A program made the position numbers and the translations under genes. Source: a virus. Taken from it: a stretch of 54,356 nt of DNA. Numbering within the stretch: the first letter of the stretch is position 1; the number at the start of each line of letters is the position of its first letter. Shown here piece by piece: positions 21,601-29,856 of the stretch. The notes beneath the pieces were generated by a model, which saw nothing but the letters and a program-made list of their open reading frames with translations, was not told the DNA's origin and ran no database searches. The DNA lies in the IMG/VR virus record IMGVR_UViG_3300008050_000050, positions 1 to 54,356 of that record. One strand, given 5' to 3'.

Positions 21601-21954
21601 TCAGGCAAAAACCTGTATCAAAAGTATACAGACCGAGAGAGCTATACACGATAGAGTCTTGAAAGTCAACATACTCTCACCCATATAGTAATAAGTCAAA
21701 AATGGAAACACCATATAAGACACACAATACCCGACAAAACGAGTGCCCCAAAGAGTGTTCCCTAGTGCTTCATTGCAGAGTCTCCAGCCGTACCAAAACG
21801 ACAAACCACAAGGTATGCCATATAAAAGAACAGACAAGACTGGGCGTCCTTTCCAGAAGTCCCATACAAATTGTGAGTTTAACTGAAACCAGCTTAAAAT
21901 TTGAGCTGCGAAAAAGATCGTGCATGCTAGTGCGAGCTTCTTGTAATCTATCAC
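21601..21954 (-). CDS. Polytopic membrane protein (117 aa)
   Basis: Four hydrophobic segments (LALACTIFFAAQILSWF; VLSVLLYGIPCGLSF; a central Trp/Phe-rich helix; TLSCIALSVCILLIQVFA) with short loops, N-terminus cytoplasmic by charge. Similar small polytopic proteins are common in marine T4-like phages. No function assigned. Confidence 0.75.
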   Translation of the reverse strand: MIDYKKLALACTIFFAAQILSWFQLNSQFVWDFWKGRPVLSVLLYGIPCGLSFWYGWRLCNEALGNTLWGTRFVGYCVSYMVFPFLTYYYMGESMLTFKTLSCIALSVCILLIQVFA

Positions 21955-22310
21955 TGCAGTTCCATGTGTATGTTTTGTTTTATTAAATCTTTATTTATAT
22001 CTTCTAAGATCAAGGTCGCCTTAGCTAGCTGGCCCACTGCTGCGACTGAAAGGCTGTATGCCTTGTTCTTTGTTTTATGAGGGTCGTCAATATTAGGAAA
22101 AGACTTTTTAATAAAGTTTCTAAGGAAAAGAGTGCTGGATAACATTTCGCAAACCAACTCGAAAGTAATTTCCGGTAGCACTTTTGCTTCCGTGAAATGG
22201 TCAGACAAAATATACTTCGCTCGACTATGAAGTCCTAATGACTTTTCGTAGATAGAAACTACTTCTTCAGAGGTTACTTGTACTCTTTTTGGATCTTGCT
22301 CTTTTGACAC
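21951..22310 (-). CDS. Hypothetical helical protein (119 aa)
   Basis: Soluble helical protein (MSKEQDPKRVQVTSEEVVS at the start). Overlaps the membrane-protein gene by 4 nt. A segment LAKATLILEDINKDL suggests helical bundle. Unrecognised. Confidence 0.75.
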   Translation of the reverse strand: MSKEQDPKRVQVTSEEVVSIYEKSLGLHSRAKYILSDHFTEAKVLPEITFELVCEMLSSTLFLRNFIKKSFPNIDDPHKTKNKAYSLSVAAVGQLAKATLILEDINKDLIKQNIHMELQ

Positions 22311-22313
22311 TAC

Positions 22314-22565
22314 TTACGACTCGCTTAATTGCGTTTTTAAACTATCTAGACCGCCAACAAAATTTGTGACTCCTGTGGTGGTGTCATTTTTTAAAATCAT
22401 AGGAACTGTTTCCCACTTGTAAAAAGACTTTGCATCAGCAATAGCTTCTGGATCCTCTGTGAAGTCAAAAAAACAATAATTGTAGCCTTTCTCTTTTAAT
22501 AGATTAACTGCATCGATGCAGAATGAGCAATTTGTACGTCCATAGATAATAAAACGGCTATCCAT
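22314..22565 (-). CDS. Glutaredoxin
   Basis: An 83-residue glutaredoxin-fold protein: FIIYGRTNCSFC with CSFC active site (Cys13, Cys16), the cis-proline TVPMIL and a C-terminal GGLDSLK. It reduces disulfides in ribonucleotide reductase or other phage enzymes using host glutathione. The B12-type RNR is 18 kb away in this window. Confidence 0.9.
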   Translation of the reverse strand: MDSRFIIYGRTNCSFCIDAVNLLKEKGYNYCFFDFTEDPEAIADAKSFYKWETVPMILKNDTTTGVTNFVGGLDSLKTQLSES

Positions 22566-22836
22566 GGAGAATTTCCCTCTTTGATATCGTTCTGTTTATC
22601 TCTTCTAGCGAGCCAAGGACAATGATATCAGTTCCTCCTGCTCCACGAGAAAGAGAAATCGTGCAAAAGTTATCTCCTGTTGCACCTTCGATGAGGCCCT
22701 CGTTGAGTCTCCTTACCATGTCGTCGTTGCTCCTAACATAGACAACGTGTTCGGGATTAATAAATATATCCCTTGTTCTATATCTCTTGCCTGTAGTCGT
22801 GGCGTTCCTGAAGATTTCTTTTAGTTTAACTATCAT
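22558..22836 (-). CDS. FlbD-like or LytTR-like small protein (92 aa)
   Basis: Strand-rich: DIFINPEHVVYVRSND, then CTISLSRGAGG and DIIVLGSLEEINRTI. The pattern (NPxHIxxV ... L-x-x-G ... I-x-V-x-x-SxEEI) recalls small FlbD-type proteins and many phage hypotheticals. No catalytic residues. Overlaps neighbours at both ends. Confidence 0.65.
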   Translation of the reverse strand: MIVKLKEIFRNATTTGKRYRTRDIFINPEHVVYVRSNDDMVRRLNEGLIEGATGDNFCTISLSRGAGGTDIIVLGSLEEINRTISKREILHG

Positions 22837-23053
22837 TTTCTTTTGTTCCTTTTTCTACACTGAACGTGTCTTTTTTTGCCACGTACCACTTTTTTCCTTT
22901 GTAAAATATCCTATAACTGTTTTTCTCTTTGTTTTCCCCGACCACCAGAAAAACTCCGGGCTTTGGTAGAATTTGAACATTGGTTATATTAGATTCACTA
23001 TATCCGTTCTTAAGCAATACAGACGAAGGTATATAAACTAGGTTACTTCCCAT
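22826..23053 (-). CDS. Hypothetical small beta-rich protein (75 aa)
   Basis: Begins MGSNLVYIPSSVLL, has KNSYRIFYKGKKWYV as a clear hairpin and an acidic/basic tail. Similar in size and hairpin to the GDLV barrels but lacks the GDLV turn. Unrecognised. Confidence 0.7.
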   Translation of the reverse strand: MGSNLVYIPSSVLLKNGYSESNITNVQILPKPGVFLVVGENKEKNSYRIFYKGKKWYVAKKDTFSVEKGTKENDS

Positions 23054-23056
23054 AAC

Positions 23057-23485
23057 TTAAACCCACCGAGCGTAAGACAAGAGGCTATCGTGTCGGTGTC
23101 GAGCCCAAATCTTTTCATCTATATTTATATCCAAGCATGTAGCTAGATTCCTGCCTTGTTCCCAAGCCAGCACCTCTTCCCGAAGAACATCTACTCGATG
23201 TTTCTCGTTGCCTCTCACGAAACTACCCTGTAATTTCATTGAAGGAAATGACTTGTGAAACGGTACTCCAATTATTTCAGTGTCTCTAATGAGCACATGA
23301 CCAGCTTCATGTAACAAGGAATGAAGTCGGCTTGTTAAGTTTTGACAGGAGTTTATTTCTATTAGAGAAAGGCCCTGAAAATAACAATCGCTAAAGCCTC
23401 TCCCATATTCAACTTCTACATTATGTTGATGAAAGAGATAATTCTCTATCTTTTTCATGCAATTTTTAGCCCATTCTTTTTCCAA
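23057..23485 (-). CDS. HExxH metalloprotease-like protein (ImmA/IrrE style)
   Basis: A 142-residue protein with HEAGH (59-63) in SRLHSLLHEAGHVLI and a downstream EEVLAWEQG helix that could supply the third zinc ligand. This is the arrangement of ImmA/IrrE-type peptidases, which cleave repressors or other regulators. Consensus promoter 21-49 nt upstream, so it may be made early. Substrate unknown. Confidence 0.75.
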   Translation of the reverse strand: MEKEWAKNCMKKIENYLFHQHNVEVEYGRGFSDCYFQGLSLIEINSCQNLTSRLHSLLHEAGHVLIRDTEIIGVPFHKSFPSMKLQGSFVRGNEKHRVDVLREEVLAWEQGRNLATCLDINIDEKIWARHRHDSLLSYARWV

Positions 23486-23505
23486 ATTCGCCTACCTTAT
23501 AATTA

Positions 23506-23534
23506 AATATACCAAATAATGTATAAAATGTCAA
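23506..23534 (-). promoter_or_regulatory. Sigma70-type promoter (TTGACA-17-TATATT)
   Basis: TTGACA (23529-23534) and TATATT (23506-23511) at 17 bp spacing, before the HExxH gene and overlapping the end of the holin-like gene. Confidence 0.75.
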
Positions 23535-23800
23535 GGAAAAAGCTTCAAAATGAAAGCCATGGCTAGGCCAATAAGAGCAGTAAACAGCGTCCATATCATC
23601 TTTGAAGAGGTTGCTTTCCAAGCTTCAAGAGCCCGAATACGTGCATACAAACCTTCGTCTGGATTATACACTGCTTCTTTTATTTTTGCTATGTCATCAG
23701 CCATAAGTTTTTGGCTATCTTTGACTAGGTCGACGCCGTTGCATAGTTTATCAAGCTTAACGTCTAGTGACATTATCGGATCTGGCCTATTATCACTCAT
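23531..23800 (-). CDS. Coiled-coil plus C-terminal membrane helix protein, holin/XhlA-like (89 aa)
   Basis: N-terminal charged coiled coil (LDVKLDKLCNGVDLVKDSQ), then YNPDEGLYARIRALEAWKAT and a C-terminal membrane helix (IWTLFTALIGLAMAFILKL). This topology is that of XhlA-like and accessory holin proteins. It could help release the M15 enzyme, but it is far from it, so the role is inferred. Confidence 0.65.
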   Translation of the reverse strand: MSDNRPDPIMSLDVKLDKLCNGVDLVKDSQKLMADDIAKIKEAVYNPDEGLYARIRALEAWKATSSKMIWTLFTALIGLAMAFILKLFP

Positions 23801-23849
23801 TCGGATTATCTCCTATTCTATGGAATAATTATAAATAGTGTCCAACAAT

Positions 23850-25421
23850 TCATTCCGTTTGAATAATGGCATAATCAGTTGTAATCAGAGTTCCGACTAC
23901 GGACACCGCATTCTGAAGTGCGCAACGGGTTACCTTCACCGGATCTATGATGCCTGCTTCATGCATATTTACAATATCTCCTGTGGAAAAATCTAACCCA
24001 AAATCATCTGCACTTGTATCGATTTGGCTCAAGGTCGATGCCACATCAAATCCAGCGTTCTTTGCCATCTGTTCGATGGGTGCGCTCAAAGAATTTAAGA
24101 CAATCTCGACGCCCCTATCTTGATCCTCATTCTTAGTTGAGACTTTTAGCTGGTCTCTTGTTCTATAAAGAGCTAGACCACCTCCGGGGACAATACCCTC
24201 CATCTGAGCGGACCTCACTGCCTCTAGGGCGTCTTCGATCCTGTGTTTCTTCTCGATCATTTCAATCTCGGTTGGGGCACCGACGCGGATCACCGCGACG
24301 CCTGAAGCTAACCGAGTGATTCGCTCCTGCATTCTCTCACACTCATGGATTGATTCAGTTTGCTCGATCTGGGCTTTGATTGTTTGAATTCTTTCGTCAA
24401 GTTGATCAGAGTTCGAGGAACCATCGACAATTGTTGTCATTCTCTTGCCAATCTCAATTGATTTTGCAGATCCAAAATCTGACATTTTGACTGTCTTTAG
24501 GTCTAGGTCTGATTCTTTTGTAATATAAGATGCCCCGGTTGCCAACGCTAGGTCACTCATGATACCGCGCCTCTCCTCTCCATAACGAGGAGACTTGACT
24601 GCTGCAACTTTCATAGTGCCCCGTACTGCGTTCATAATTAGCGCAGCCAAGGCTTGGCCTTCGATTTCGTCTGCAACTATGATAAACGGTCTGGATTCTC
24701 TTGCTGCGATCTCAAGAGATGGTAGAATCTGATCAACTGTTTCAATCTTACTATCAGTAATCAAGAACATAGGATCCTCATATTTGACCACACCTCTTCT
24801 CTCGTCGGTAATAAATGCGTTAGCAGCATACCCGGAGTCTAGACGAAAACCCTCAACTAAATCCAGTGTAGTGTCATTAGATCTAGCCTCCTCAATTGTA
24901 ATTGAGCCGTTCTTTCCGACGCGGTCTGCGGCTGTCGAAACTAAAGTCCCTATGGTTTCGTCTCCATTTGCAGAAATTGTTGCAATATGGCGTACATCTT
25001 CTTCGCTCATGACCGGGCGAGAATTAGACTTTAAATCCTCCACAACAGCAGATGTAACCAAATCCATGCCTCGCTTCAGATCTACAGGGCAGGCTCCGTT
25101 AGAGAGGTGTTCTTGGGCCTCTAAGAGCAGTGCACGAGACAAAACTGTAGAAGTTGTAGTGCCATCGCCTGCATCAGAATTTGTCTGTGCCGAAGCTTGC
25201 TTTACTACTTGCACCGCCGCGTTCTTGAACGGGTTTTCCAAGTCCAAAAACTGAGCAACAGTTACTCCGTCCTTGGTAATGATTGGGTTGCCATTAGTGG
25301 TTTGAATAATGACATTACGACCCTTTGGGCCGAGAGTTGTAGCGACATTGTCCGCCAAAATATTGACGCCATCGACAATTAATTGACGCAGGTCTGCGCC
25401 AGAGTTAAGTTCCTTAGTCAT
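23850..25421 (-). CDS. groL: GroEL-family chaperonin, phage-encoded
   Basis: Full-length 60-kDa chaperonin subunit (523 residues) folding phage or host proteins in an ATP-driven double ring. It has TKDGVTVA, the ATP motif DGTTT (86-90), the apical-domain block RPFIIVADEIEGQAL and the EDAL segment with the catalytic Asp. The flexible Gly-Gly-Met tail of bacterial GroEL is absent. A consensus promoter lies 34-61 nt upstream. A GroES-like gene is 15 kb away at 40069-40392, not adjacent. Confidence 0.97.
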   Translation of the reverse strand: MTKELNSGADLRQLIVDGVNILADNVATTLGPKGRNVIIQTTNGNPIITKDGVTVAQFLDLENPFKNAAVQVVKQASAQTNSDAGDGTTTSTVLSRALLLEAQEHLSNGACPVDLKRGMDLVTSAVVEDLKSNSRPVMSEEDVRHIATISANGDETIGTLVSTAADRVGKNGSITIEEARSNDTTLDLVEGFRLDSGYAANAFITDERRGVVKYEDPMFLITDSKIETVDQILPSLEIAARESRPFIIVADEIEGQALAALIMNAVRGTMKVAAVKSPRYGEERRGIMSDLALATGASYITKESDLDLKTVKMSDFGSAKSIEIGKRMTTIVDGSSNSDQLDERIQTIKAQIEQTESIHECERMQERITRLASGVAVIRVGAPTEIEMIEKKHRIEDALEAVRSAQMEGIVPGGGLALYRTRDQLKVSTKNEDQDRGVEIVLNSLSAPIEQMAKNAGFDVASTLSQIDTSADDFGLDFSTGDIVNMHEAGIIDPVKVTRCALQNAVSVVGTLITTDYAIIQTE

Positions 25422-25454
25422 GAAGACCCTCTCTTTTTCAAGTGTATATTATAT

Positions 25455-25482
25455 ATTATAAGACATTTTGACCAAATGTCAA
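25455..25482 (-). promoter_or_regulatory. Sigma70 promoter of groEL (TTGACA-16-TATAAT)
   Basis: Both hexamers are perfect (25477-25482 and 25455-25460), with 16-bp spacing. Drives the chaperonin gene. Confidence 0.85.
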
Positions 25483-25487
25483 GTAGT

Positions 25488-27395
25488 TTATTTAGATTTT
25501 GAAGTTTTTAATTCCATTGTCTTGGAAATGATAGAACTTGAGGCAGTAATGGCCTCGTCAGCCTTTGAATCCTCTTTCATACCACCTGCAATATAGGCGT
25601 ATGTGTTATCTTGGACGTTTTTTACATTCATGAATATGTCAAAAATTGACTCATTCAAGATAGAAGTCATTTTATTCAACATGTTTTGAGTGTTGTCTGC
25701 ACCGACCAAAATTCTACCAAACAGTGCCTCTGATTGGCCCTTTGGTAGGATCCTCTTATCAGAAAAAGCATGCACCTGTGCAACAGCGGACTGATTTAGG
25801 TTGAACTGCTCTGTAGTCAGATAACCATAGGACTGCACAAGTGCTCTTTTTTTGCCGTCTTCATCAAGTTGGTTGTAAAAACTAACAGAATCTTCTACTG
25901 ACGCAAACACGCCGGGTTGATTGAGCTTCTGGGTTCTCTCGTCCTTTAACACTGATCTAGAGTACATACTCATAACACTGGATTTGCCCGCTGCAGGGGG
26001 TTGACCTGCCACTGTTGTTCCGTTGTTGGCCCTAACAATAGCATATGCAATCCTCATTGCGAGGCCTGCGTTTGAGCCTGTGACGATTTTATTTATCTCT
26101 GGGGCATCCATATCATATCTGGGGGATCCGTCGTCAGCCTTAAGTTGTGACAGGCTTGTGAGGACTATTTCTGCTATTTTCTTTAGTTTTGCTCCGGATC
26201 CGGGCATCTTTGAATTACCTCTAGAGACATAAAGAGGCTGCAGGTCAAAATCTTCGTCGCGTTCTTCACCTTTTTTCAACGCTGGATTCGGATCATATAG
26301 GAGAAATATATCATCATTTTTTGACCAATTCAAATTCTTTGTTATGACATCCATACCCTCTTCATCAATTTGCATATCGGGTCGATTTCGATGGCGATCA
26401 TTCATTGCTTCAAGTTCGGCTCGGAATGCATTAATGAAAACTTGCTCCATCTTCTCTGGAGATGGTATTGCCGATCCGGGCAGGGTAGCTTCGAAATCTT
26501 CCACTCTTCCCGAGATATAATCGACTGGGAGCATGACACACTTCTTAGACTTTAAGGATGATCTTGCAAGGATGTCGAACACATTATCAAGAGTGAAGTC
26601 AAACCTGTACCACCTGAGTACACCATTGATATCTAGGCCTTCTTTCTTTCCCCCTTCGAATTCTTTTGTCACAGCCAAATATCGCATCAAAGCATGGTCG
26701 AACTGAGGATTGACTAGGTCTCCTACCAAGTCAGTAAAGCTGCCACCGACGTGCAGCTTCTTTTCCTGATACAATTTAAGACTGACAGGCATATTAGTGC
26801 CATCGGCGCGGCTGATAAAGTCTGCGATGGTACCTGTGTTTGCTTTTACTTGTTCACCGTTTACCAGAACAGCCAGAAATGACTCAAAGTTAAAGCCCGC
26901 TGAGGCGGCATTAAAGTTTGATATTACTTTTGTCAGTGTCTTGAAGAAAACCAAATACGACAGCGCGACGGCAATTCTTTCTGCCGTTGACGCGTTTGGG
27001 TTATCTTGAAACATTTGTGCCATGGCAGCATCCGGATCTTCATAAAACTGAGAAAGAGATTGAATCTTTGCTACAAAGTCGCCGCCCTTAATATTCTGAA
27101 GGAACTGCATCAGCCTCTGTCTTTCAGGTCCTGCGATTTGCTCACCGCCTTCCGATCCAACGATATTGGTCCATCCAAGTTCTGTCACTGATATTTCTGG
27201 TATGGCCTGCAAGGTGAAGGTGTAGTTCTGCTTATCTTCGACAAACAACCTTCTCTCTTTTAGTAGCTTAGAATCAACAGTCTTGAAGATGTCTGTCTCC
27301 AAGGCCTCACTTATAGCCCGATATAAGCCATCAAGGCTGAGTATGTTTTCCTCGCTATCCTTTCTTAAAAAATTCTCTACCATCTTATCAAACAT
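25488..27395 (-). CDS. Large phage protein with possible PD-(D/E)XK nuclease core (635 aa)
   Basis: Residues about 165-225 read AGFNFESFLAVLVNG, TIADFISRADG, VSLKLYQEK and HVGGSFTDLVGDL. A Glu (171), an Asp (192) and SLK (205-207) in this order fit the core of a PD-(D/E)XK restriction-like fold. The rest is helical, with no other known domain; the C-terminus is Ser/Lys-rich. Such proteins may be packaged in the capsid or process DNA. It follows a ClpP-like protease gene by 18 nt, so a structural role is also possible. Confidence 0.7.
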   Translation of the reverse strand: MFDKMVENFLRKDSEENILSLDGLYRAISEALETDIFKTVDSKLLKERRLFVEDKQNYTFTLQAIPEISVTELGWTNIVGSEGGEQIAGPERQRLMQFLQNIKGGDFVAKIQSLSQFYEDPDAAMAQMFQDNPNASTAERIAVALSYLVFFKTLTKVISNFNAASAGFNFESFLAVLVNGEQVKANTGTIADFISRADGTNMPVSLKLYQEKKLHVGGSFTDLVGDLVNPQFDHALMRYLAVTKEFEGGKKEGLDINGVLRWYRFDFTLDNVFDILARSSLKSKKCVMLPVDYISGRVEDFEATLPGSAIPSPEKMEQVFINAFRAELEAMNDRHRNRPDMQIDEEGMDVITKNLNWSKNDDIFLLYDPNPALKKGEERDEDFDLQPLYVSRGNSKMPGSGAKLKKIAEIVLTSLSQLKADDGSPRYDMDAPEINKIVTGSNAGLAMRIAYAIVRANNGTTVAGQPPAAGKSSVMSMYSRSVLKDERTQKLNQPGVFASVEDSVSFYNQLDEDGKKRALVQSYGYLTTEQFNLNQSAVAQVHAFSDKRILPKGQSEALFGRILVGADNTQNMLNKMTSILNESIFDIFMNVKNVQDNTYAYIAGGMKEDSKADEAITASSSIISKTMELKTSKSK

Positions 27396-27413
27396 AACTG
27401 TCTTTCCTTGCTA

Positions 27414-28142
27414 TCAAATTATCTCATCAGCCAGACCAAGATCTACGGCTTCTTCAGCTGACAAATAAACATCTACTTTTTTCTTTAGTAGGCTTTTTAT
27501 CTTTTTCTCGTCCATGTTTGTCTCTTGTGCCAAATTTTTGACGTATTGACTCTGGATCCATCGGACTTCTGCGATTTCATTTTCCATGTGTGGAAGGGAG
27601 CCATGGTAGCCACCCATAACACTGTGGATCATTACTCTGCAATTTCTGCCTATCTTTCTTTTCCCTTTTGTTCCGGCTGCGAGGAGAAGGACACCTGCAG
27701 ACATAACCTTTCCCAAACCTACTGTGGAAATGTCATATTCTTGTCTCACCATCCTCATTGTATCGTAGATAGAGAACATATCAGCGGCATGACCGCCGTG
27801 TGTGGACACTATCATTTCAATTGGATCGTGTACGGTGACTATTTCTGACTCCGGGTCTTCAGGATCAACGTAAACTTGCTTTTTGCCCGTTTCTTTAAAA
27901 TACATCAATGCGCTCACAACGTCGGCACTGGTATGCTCTGTTACATCTCCATAAAGATTTATGACTCGAAATGAAAATTTCTCATCCCGTGGTGGCTCGA
28001 TATTGTTGATTATAAGGATGCGGTTATCATCCTCTGCCATAAAGAGCCCATCATCTTTTTGATCTAGGGATTCTTCTGATTCCTCGCTCTCTTGGTCTAG
28101 TTCAGGCTCTTTTGGATCGGGAGTCCCGTTATTATTTTCCAT
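27414..28142 (-). CDS. ClpP-fold serine protease, possible prohead protease
   Basis: Protein of 242 residues with an acidic N-terminal extension (residues 1-40) and a ClpP-like domain. Catalytic Ser148 lies in GKVMSAGVLLLAAG, His173 in VMIHSVMGG and Asp224 in VDVYLSAEEA. The gene lies near an acidic scaffold-like gene (28848-29513), which favours a prohead maturation protease, though a free ClpP-type protease is possible. Confidence 0.85.
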   Translation of the reverse strand: MENNNGTPDPKEPELDQESEESEESLDQKDDGLFMAEDDNRILIINNIEPPRDEKFSFRVINLYGDVTEHTSADVVSALMYFKETGKKQVYVDPEDPESEIVTVHDPIEMIVSTHGGHAADMFSIYDTMRMVRQEYDISTVGLGKVMSAGVLLLAAGTKGKRKIGRNCRVMIHSVMGGYHGSLPHMENEIAEVRWIQSQYVKNLAQETNMDEKKIKSLLKKKVDVYLSAEEAVDLGLADEII

Positions 28143-28428
28143 TTGATATCGTTACCTTATTTCCTTTGGGGGTTAACTCAACAACTTCGAATTGCAATCC
28201 CTTAGCAAATGAGACCCACGAAGACTTATCTTCAAATGATCTTGTCCACAAAGTTATAAACTCGTTACTACTCGTGTCTACTCCTTCGCCGATCTGCTTC
28301 CACCCTTTAAATTCTTTCTTCAATCTCCTCAAGGAAGATTTACTTATACCAGCTATCTGCACGGTATACATAAGGGGATCTTTGTCGTCCCCAACATTTA
28401 GTTTTCTAAACCACGCGAAGCCCTTCAT
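28132..28428 (-). CDS. Hypothetical protein (98 aa)
   Basis: Basic/alpha-beta protein (MKGFAWFRKLNVGDDKD; FVEVVELTPKG-like end). Overlaps neighbours at both ends: 11 nt with the ClpP-like gene, 4 nt upstream. Unrecognised. Confidence 0.75.
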   Translation of the reverse strand: MKGFAWFRKLNVGDDKDPLMYTVQIAGISKSSLRRLKKEFKGWKQIGEGVDTSSNEFITLWTRSFEDKSSWVSFAKGLQFEVVELTPKGNKVTISNGK

Positions 28429-28793
28429 CTTTTCTCCCTTCTTTTTAAGACCTCAAGCGCTTGAGACCAATTTTCGTACCGATAAAATCTCAAAAATGAT
28501 TTAGGAGAAGTCAAGATCATCTTAGATATTACTAAGTCTCTCCAGTTCTTAACTACCGCTTCATCAAGAGCTTCCATCTTCTTTATTATCTCTTCTGGTA
28601 AGTCGGATTCCCGATAAGCGCGTTGCTTAATCCGAATGGCTTGCGCCATGTCTGTATCCAGTGCCAAAAGAATTCCTAAGATAGCTCTCTCAAGCTCCAT
28701 AAAGATGTAAACGCCGTGGCCTATGTTCAGGACTCGTGAAGAGAGAGCATAGACGACGGCGCCTAGGAAAAACCATAAACCATTTTCAAACAT
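28425..28793 (-). CDS. Hypothetical membrane-anchored protein (122 aa)
   Basis: N-terminal hydrophobic segment (GLWFFLGAVVYALSSRVL) followed by a helical body (DEAVVKNWRDLVISKM) and a basic end. The gene style is common in large T4-like marine phages; function unknown. A promoter with an unusual inverted repeat lies just upstream. Confidence 0.75.
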   Translation of the reverse strand: MFENGLWFFLGAVVYALSSRVLNIGHGVYIFMELERAILGILLALDTDMAQAIRIKQRAYRESDLPEEIIKKMEALDEAVVKNWRDLVISKMILTSPKSFLRFYRYENWSQALEVLKRREKR

Positions 28794-28800
28794 AATAAAT

Positions 28801-28829
28801 ATGTTACCCTAATCTGATTAAAATGGCAA
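28801..28829 (-). promoter_or_regulatory. Promoter-like site (TTGCCA-17-TAACAT) inside an inverted repeat
   Basis: TTGCCA (28824-28829) and TAACAT (28801-28806), 17 bp apart. The -35 hexamer falls in the loop of a perfect 13-bp inverted repeat (28811-28845). Confidence 0.55.
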
Positions 28830-28845
28830 GTATTTTAATCAGATT
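28811..28845. repeat. Perfect 13-bp inverted repeat
   Basis: AATCTGATTAAAA (28811-28823) and its complement TTTTAATCAGATT (28833-28845) flank a 9-bp loop. On the plus strand a T-run follows, so it can act as a terminator there; on the minus strand it may be an operator or a bidirectional terminator after the acidic-protein gene. Confidence 0.75.
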
Positions 28846-28847
28846 TT

Positions 28848-29513
28848 TTACTTTTTAATACTAGCAAGATTTAAGAGGCGCTTTGTCACTCTTCTGGCAA
28901 CTTCTGCGACAATTTCTTCTCTCGTGTCTTCGTTGACGTCTGCTTCGTCTTCTTGAATAGTCTCCTCATTATCTGTGGACTCTTCAATTTCTTCGTCGAC
29001 GACGGACTCCATGACGTCTTCTTCGTCTGCGACGGGGACTTCTTCATCAGAATCAAGATCTGGAGCAGGTGTATCATCAGGTGCCGGTGCATCTTCAGAT
29101 TCCATTGAGGCCTGTACGCCTCGCTCTTTAAAGAAATCGACAATCATGCCGAGAAGCTCTTCTGCAGCATTCTCCAACTCAGGAGAAGCTTCAGCTTCCG
29201 GAGCGGCATCCATATCGAGATCAATCTCGGGTTCAGGCTCTGCGTCCATATCCATGTCCATGTCGCCTTCTGGTGCAGCGTCCATGGCGGGTTCTTCTTC
29301 AGACATGTCGTCGTCGCGATCATAAACCGGATCGTGCATTCCCATGCCCTCTTCGATCTCTTCTTCGTTAACTTCGGTGGTGTCTGCGTCTTCCTCCACG
29401 GTTGATATTTCATTGATTCGATCAGAATTGATGCAGTCCACTGCGGCTAGCTTCAAAAATCTGCGAATTGTGGCCTCGTTTAATAGGGCCTTCTGGTTAT
29501 CCTTCTTGCTCAT
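28848..29513 (-). CDS. Highly acidic scaffold-like protein (221 aa)
   Basis: Nearly continuous Glu/Asp with Ala, Pro and Met; a short internal repeat (AAPEGDMDMDMDAEPEPE and a second similar copy). The start MSKKDNQKALLNEATIRRFL and a helical end (EEIVAEVARRVTKRLLNLAS) frame the acidic stretch. This resembles prohead core/scaffold proteins of T4-like marine phages (inference). A palindromic promoter lies 27-53 nt upstream. Confidence 0.7.
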   Translation of the reverse strand: MSKKDNQKALLNEATIRRFLKLAAVDCINSDRINEISTVEEDADTTEVNEEEIEEGMGMHDPVYDRDDDMSEEEPAMDAAPEGDMDMDMDAEPEPEIDLDMDAAPEAEASPELENAAEELLGMIVDFFKERGVQASMESEDAPAPDDTPAPDLDSDEEVPVADEEDVMESVVDEEIEESTDNEETIQEDEADVNEDTREEIVAEVARRVTKRLLNLASIKK

Positions 29514-29539
29514 TTTGGTTTCTCCTAACGTTTCCTAAA

Positions 29540-29566
29540 ATTATAACAAGTTTTTCGAAAAACTTG
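29540..29566 (-). promoter_or_regulatory. Operator-like palindrome abutting a TATAAT box
   Basis: TATAAT (29540-29545) is followed one base away by the perfect 20-bp palindrome CAAGTTTTTCGAAAAACTTG (29547-29566) covering the spacer. No good -35 is present, so the promoter may depend on a palindrome-binding activator or be repressed by one. Precedes the acidic scaffold-like gene. Confidence 0.55.
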
Positions 29567-29625
29567 AACTAATAAATTTCATACCAGTTCTTAGATAAAT
29601 AGTCGGTTTATCACTAAAAAGGACA

Positions 29626-29856
29626 TTATTTAGCAAAGTTCCTAGACAACTTTGATATCAGTCCATCCTCGATCTGTTTTATTCTCACAAAACTTAAGTT
29701 TAATCTTTCTCCAATCTGCATCAATGTCATTGGACCATGTTTCTCTATGGAAATCAAACTACAATTATTATCTTCTGCGAAGTCTATCCACATTCTGCAC
29801 TCTCTCTGTTCGCAAGCAGAGTTAGATAGTACGCATTCACTACAACATTTTTTCAT
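29626..29856 (-). CDS. Cys-rich, sigma-region-4-like regulator (76 aa)
   Basis: N-terminal zinc-type cysteine cluster (CCSECVLSNSACEQREC; Cys 4, 5, 8, 15, 20) and a C-terminal helix-turn-helix (MTLMQIGERLNLSFVRIKQI), which reads like sigma factor region 4. Proteins of this form are common in large phages and may redirect host RNA polymerase to late promoters. Overlaps the next gene by 4 nt. Confidence 0.8.
   Translation of the reverse strand: MKKCCSECVLSNSACEQRECRMWIDFAEDNNCSLISIEKHGPMTLMQIGERLNLSFVRIKQIEDGLISKLSRNFAK

Noticed and set aside
28886-29413. Alternative minus-strand frames inside the acidic scaffold-like gene
   Set aside because: They are out-of-frame products of a low-complexity GA-rich sequence; the acidic frame has the proper start and ends.
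29571-29625. Small frame between the sigma-4-like gene and the palindrome
   Set aside because: Only 11 codons, no ribosome site; the stretch appears to be plain leader or spacer.
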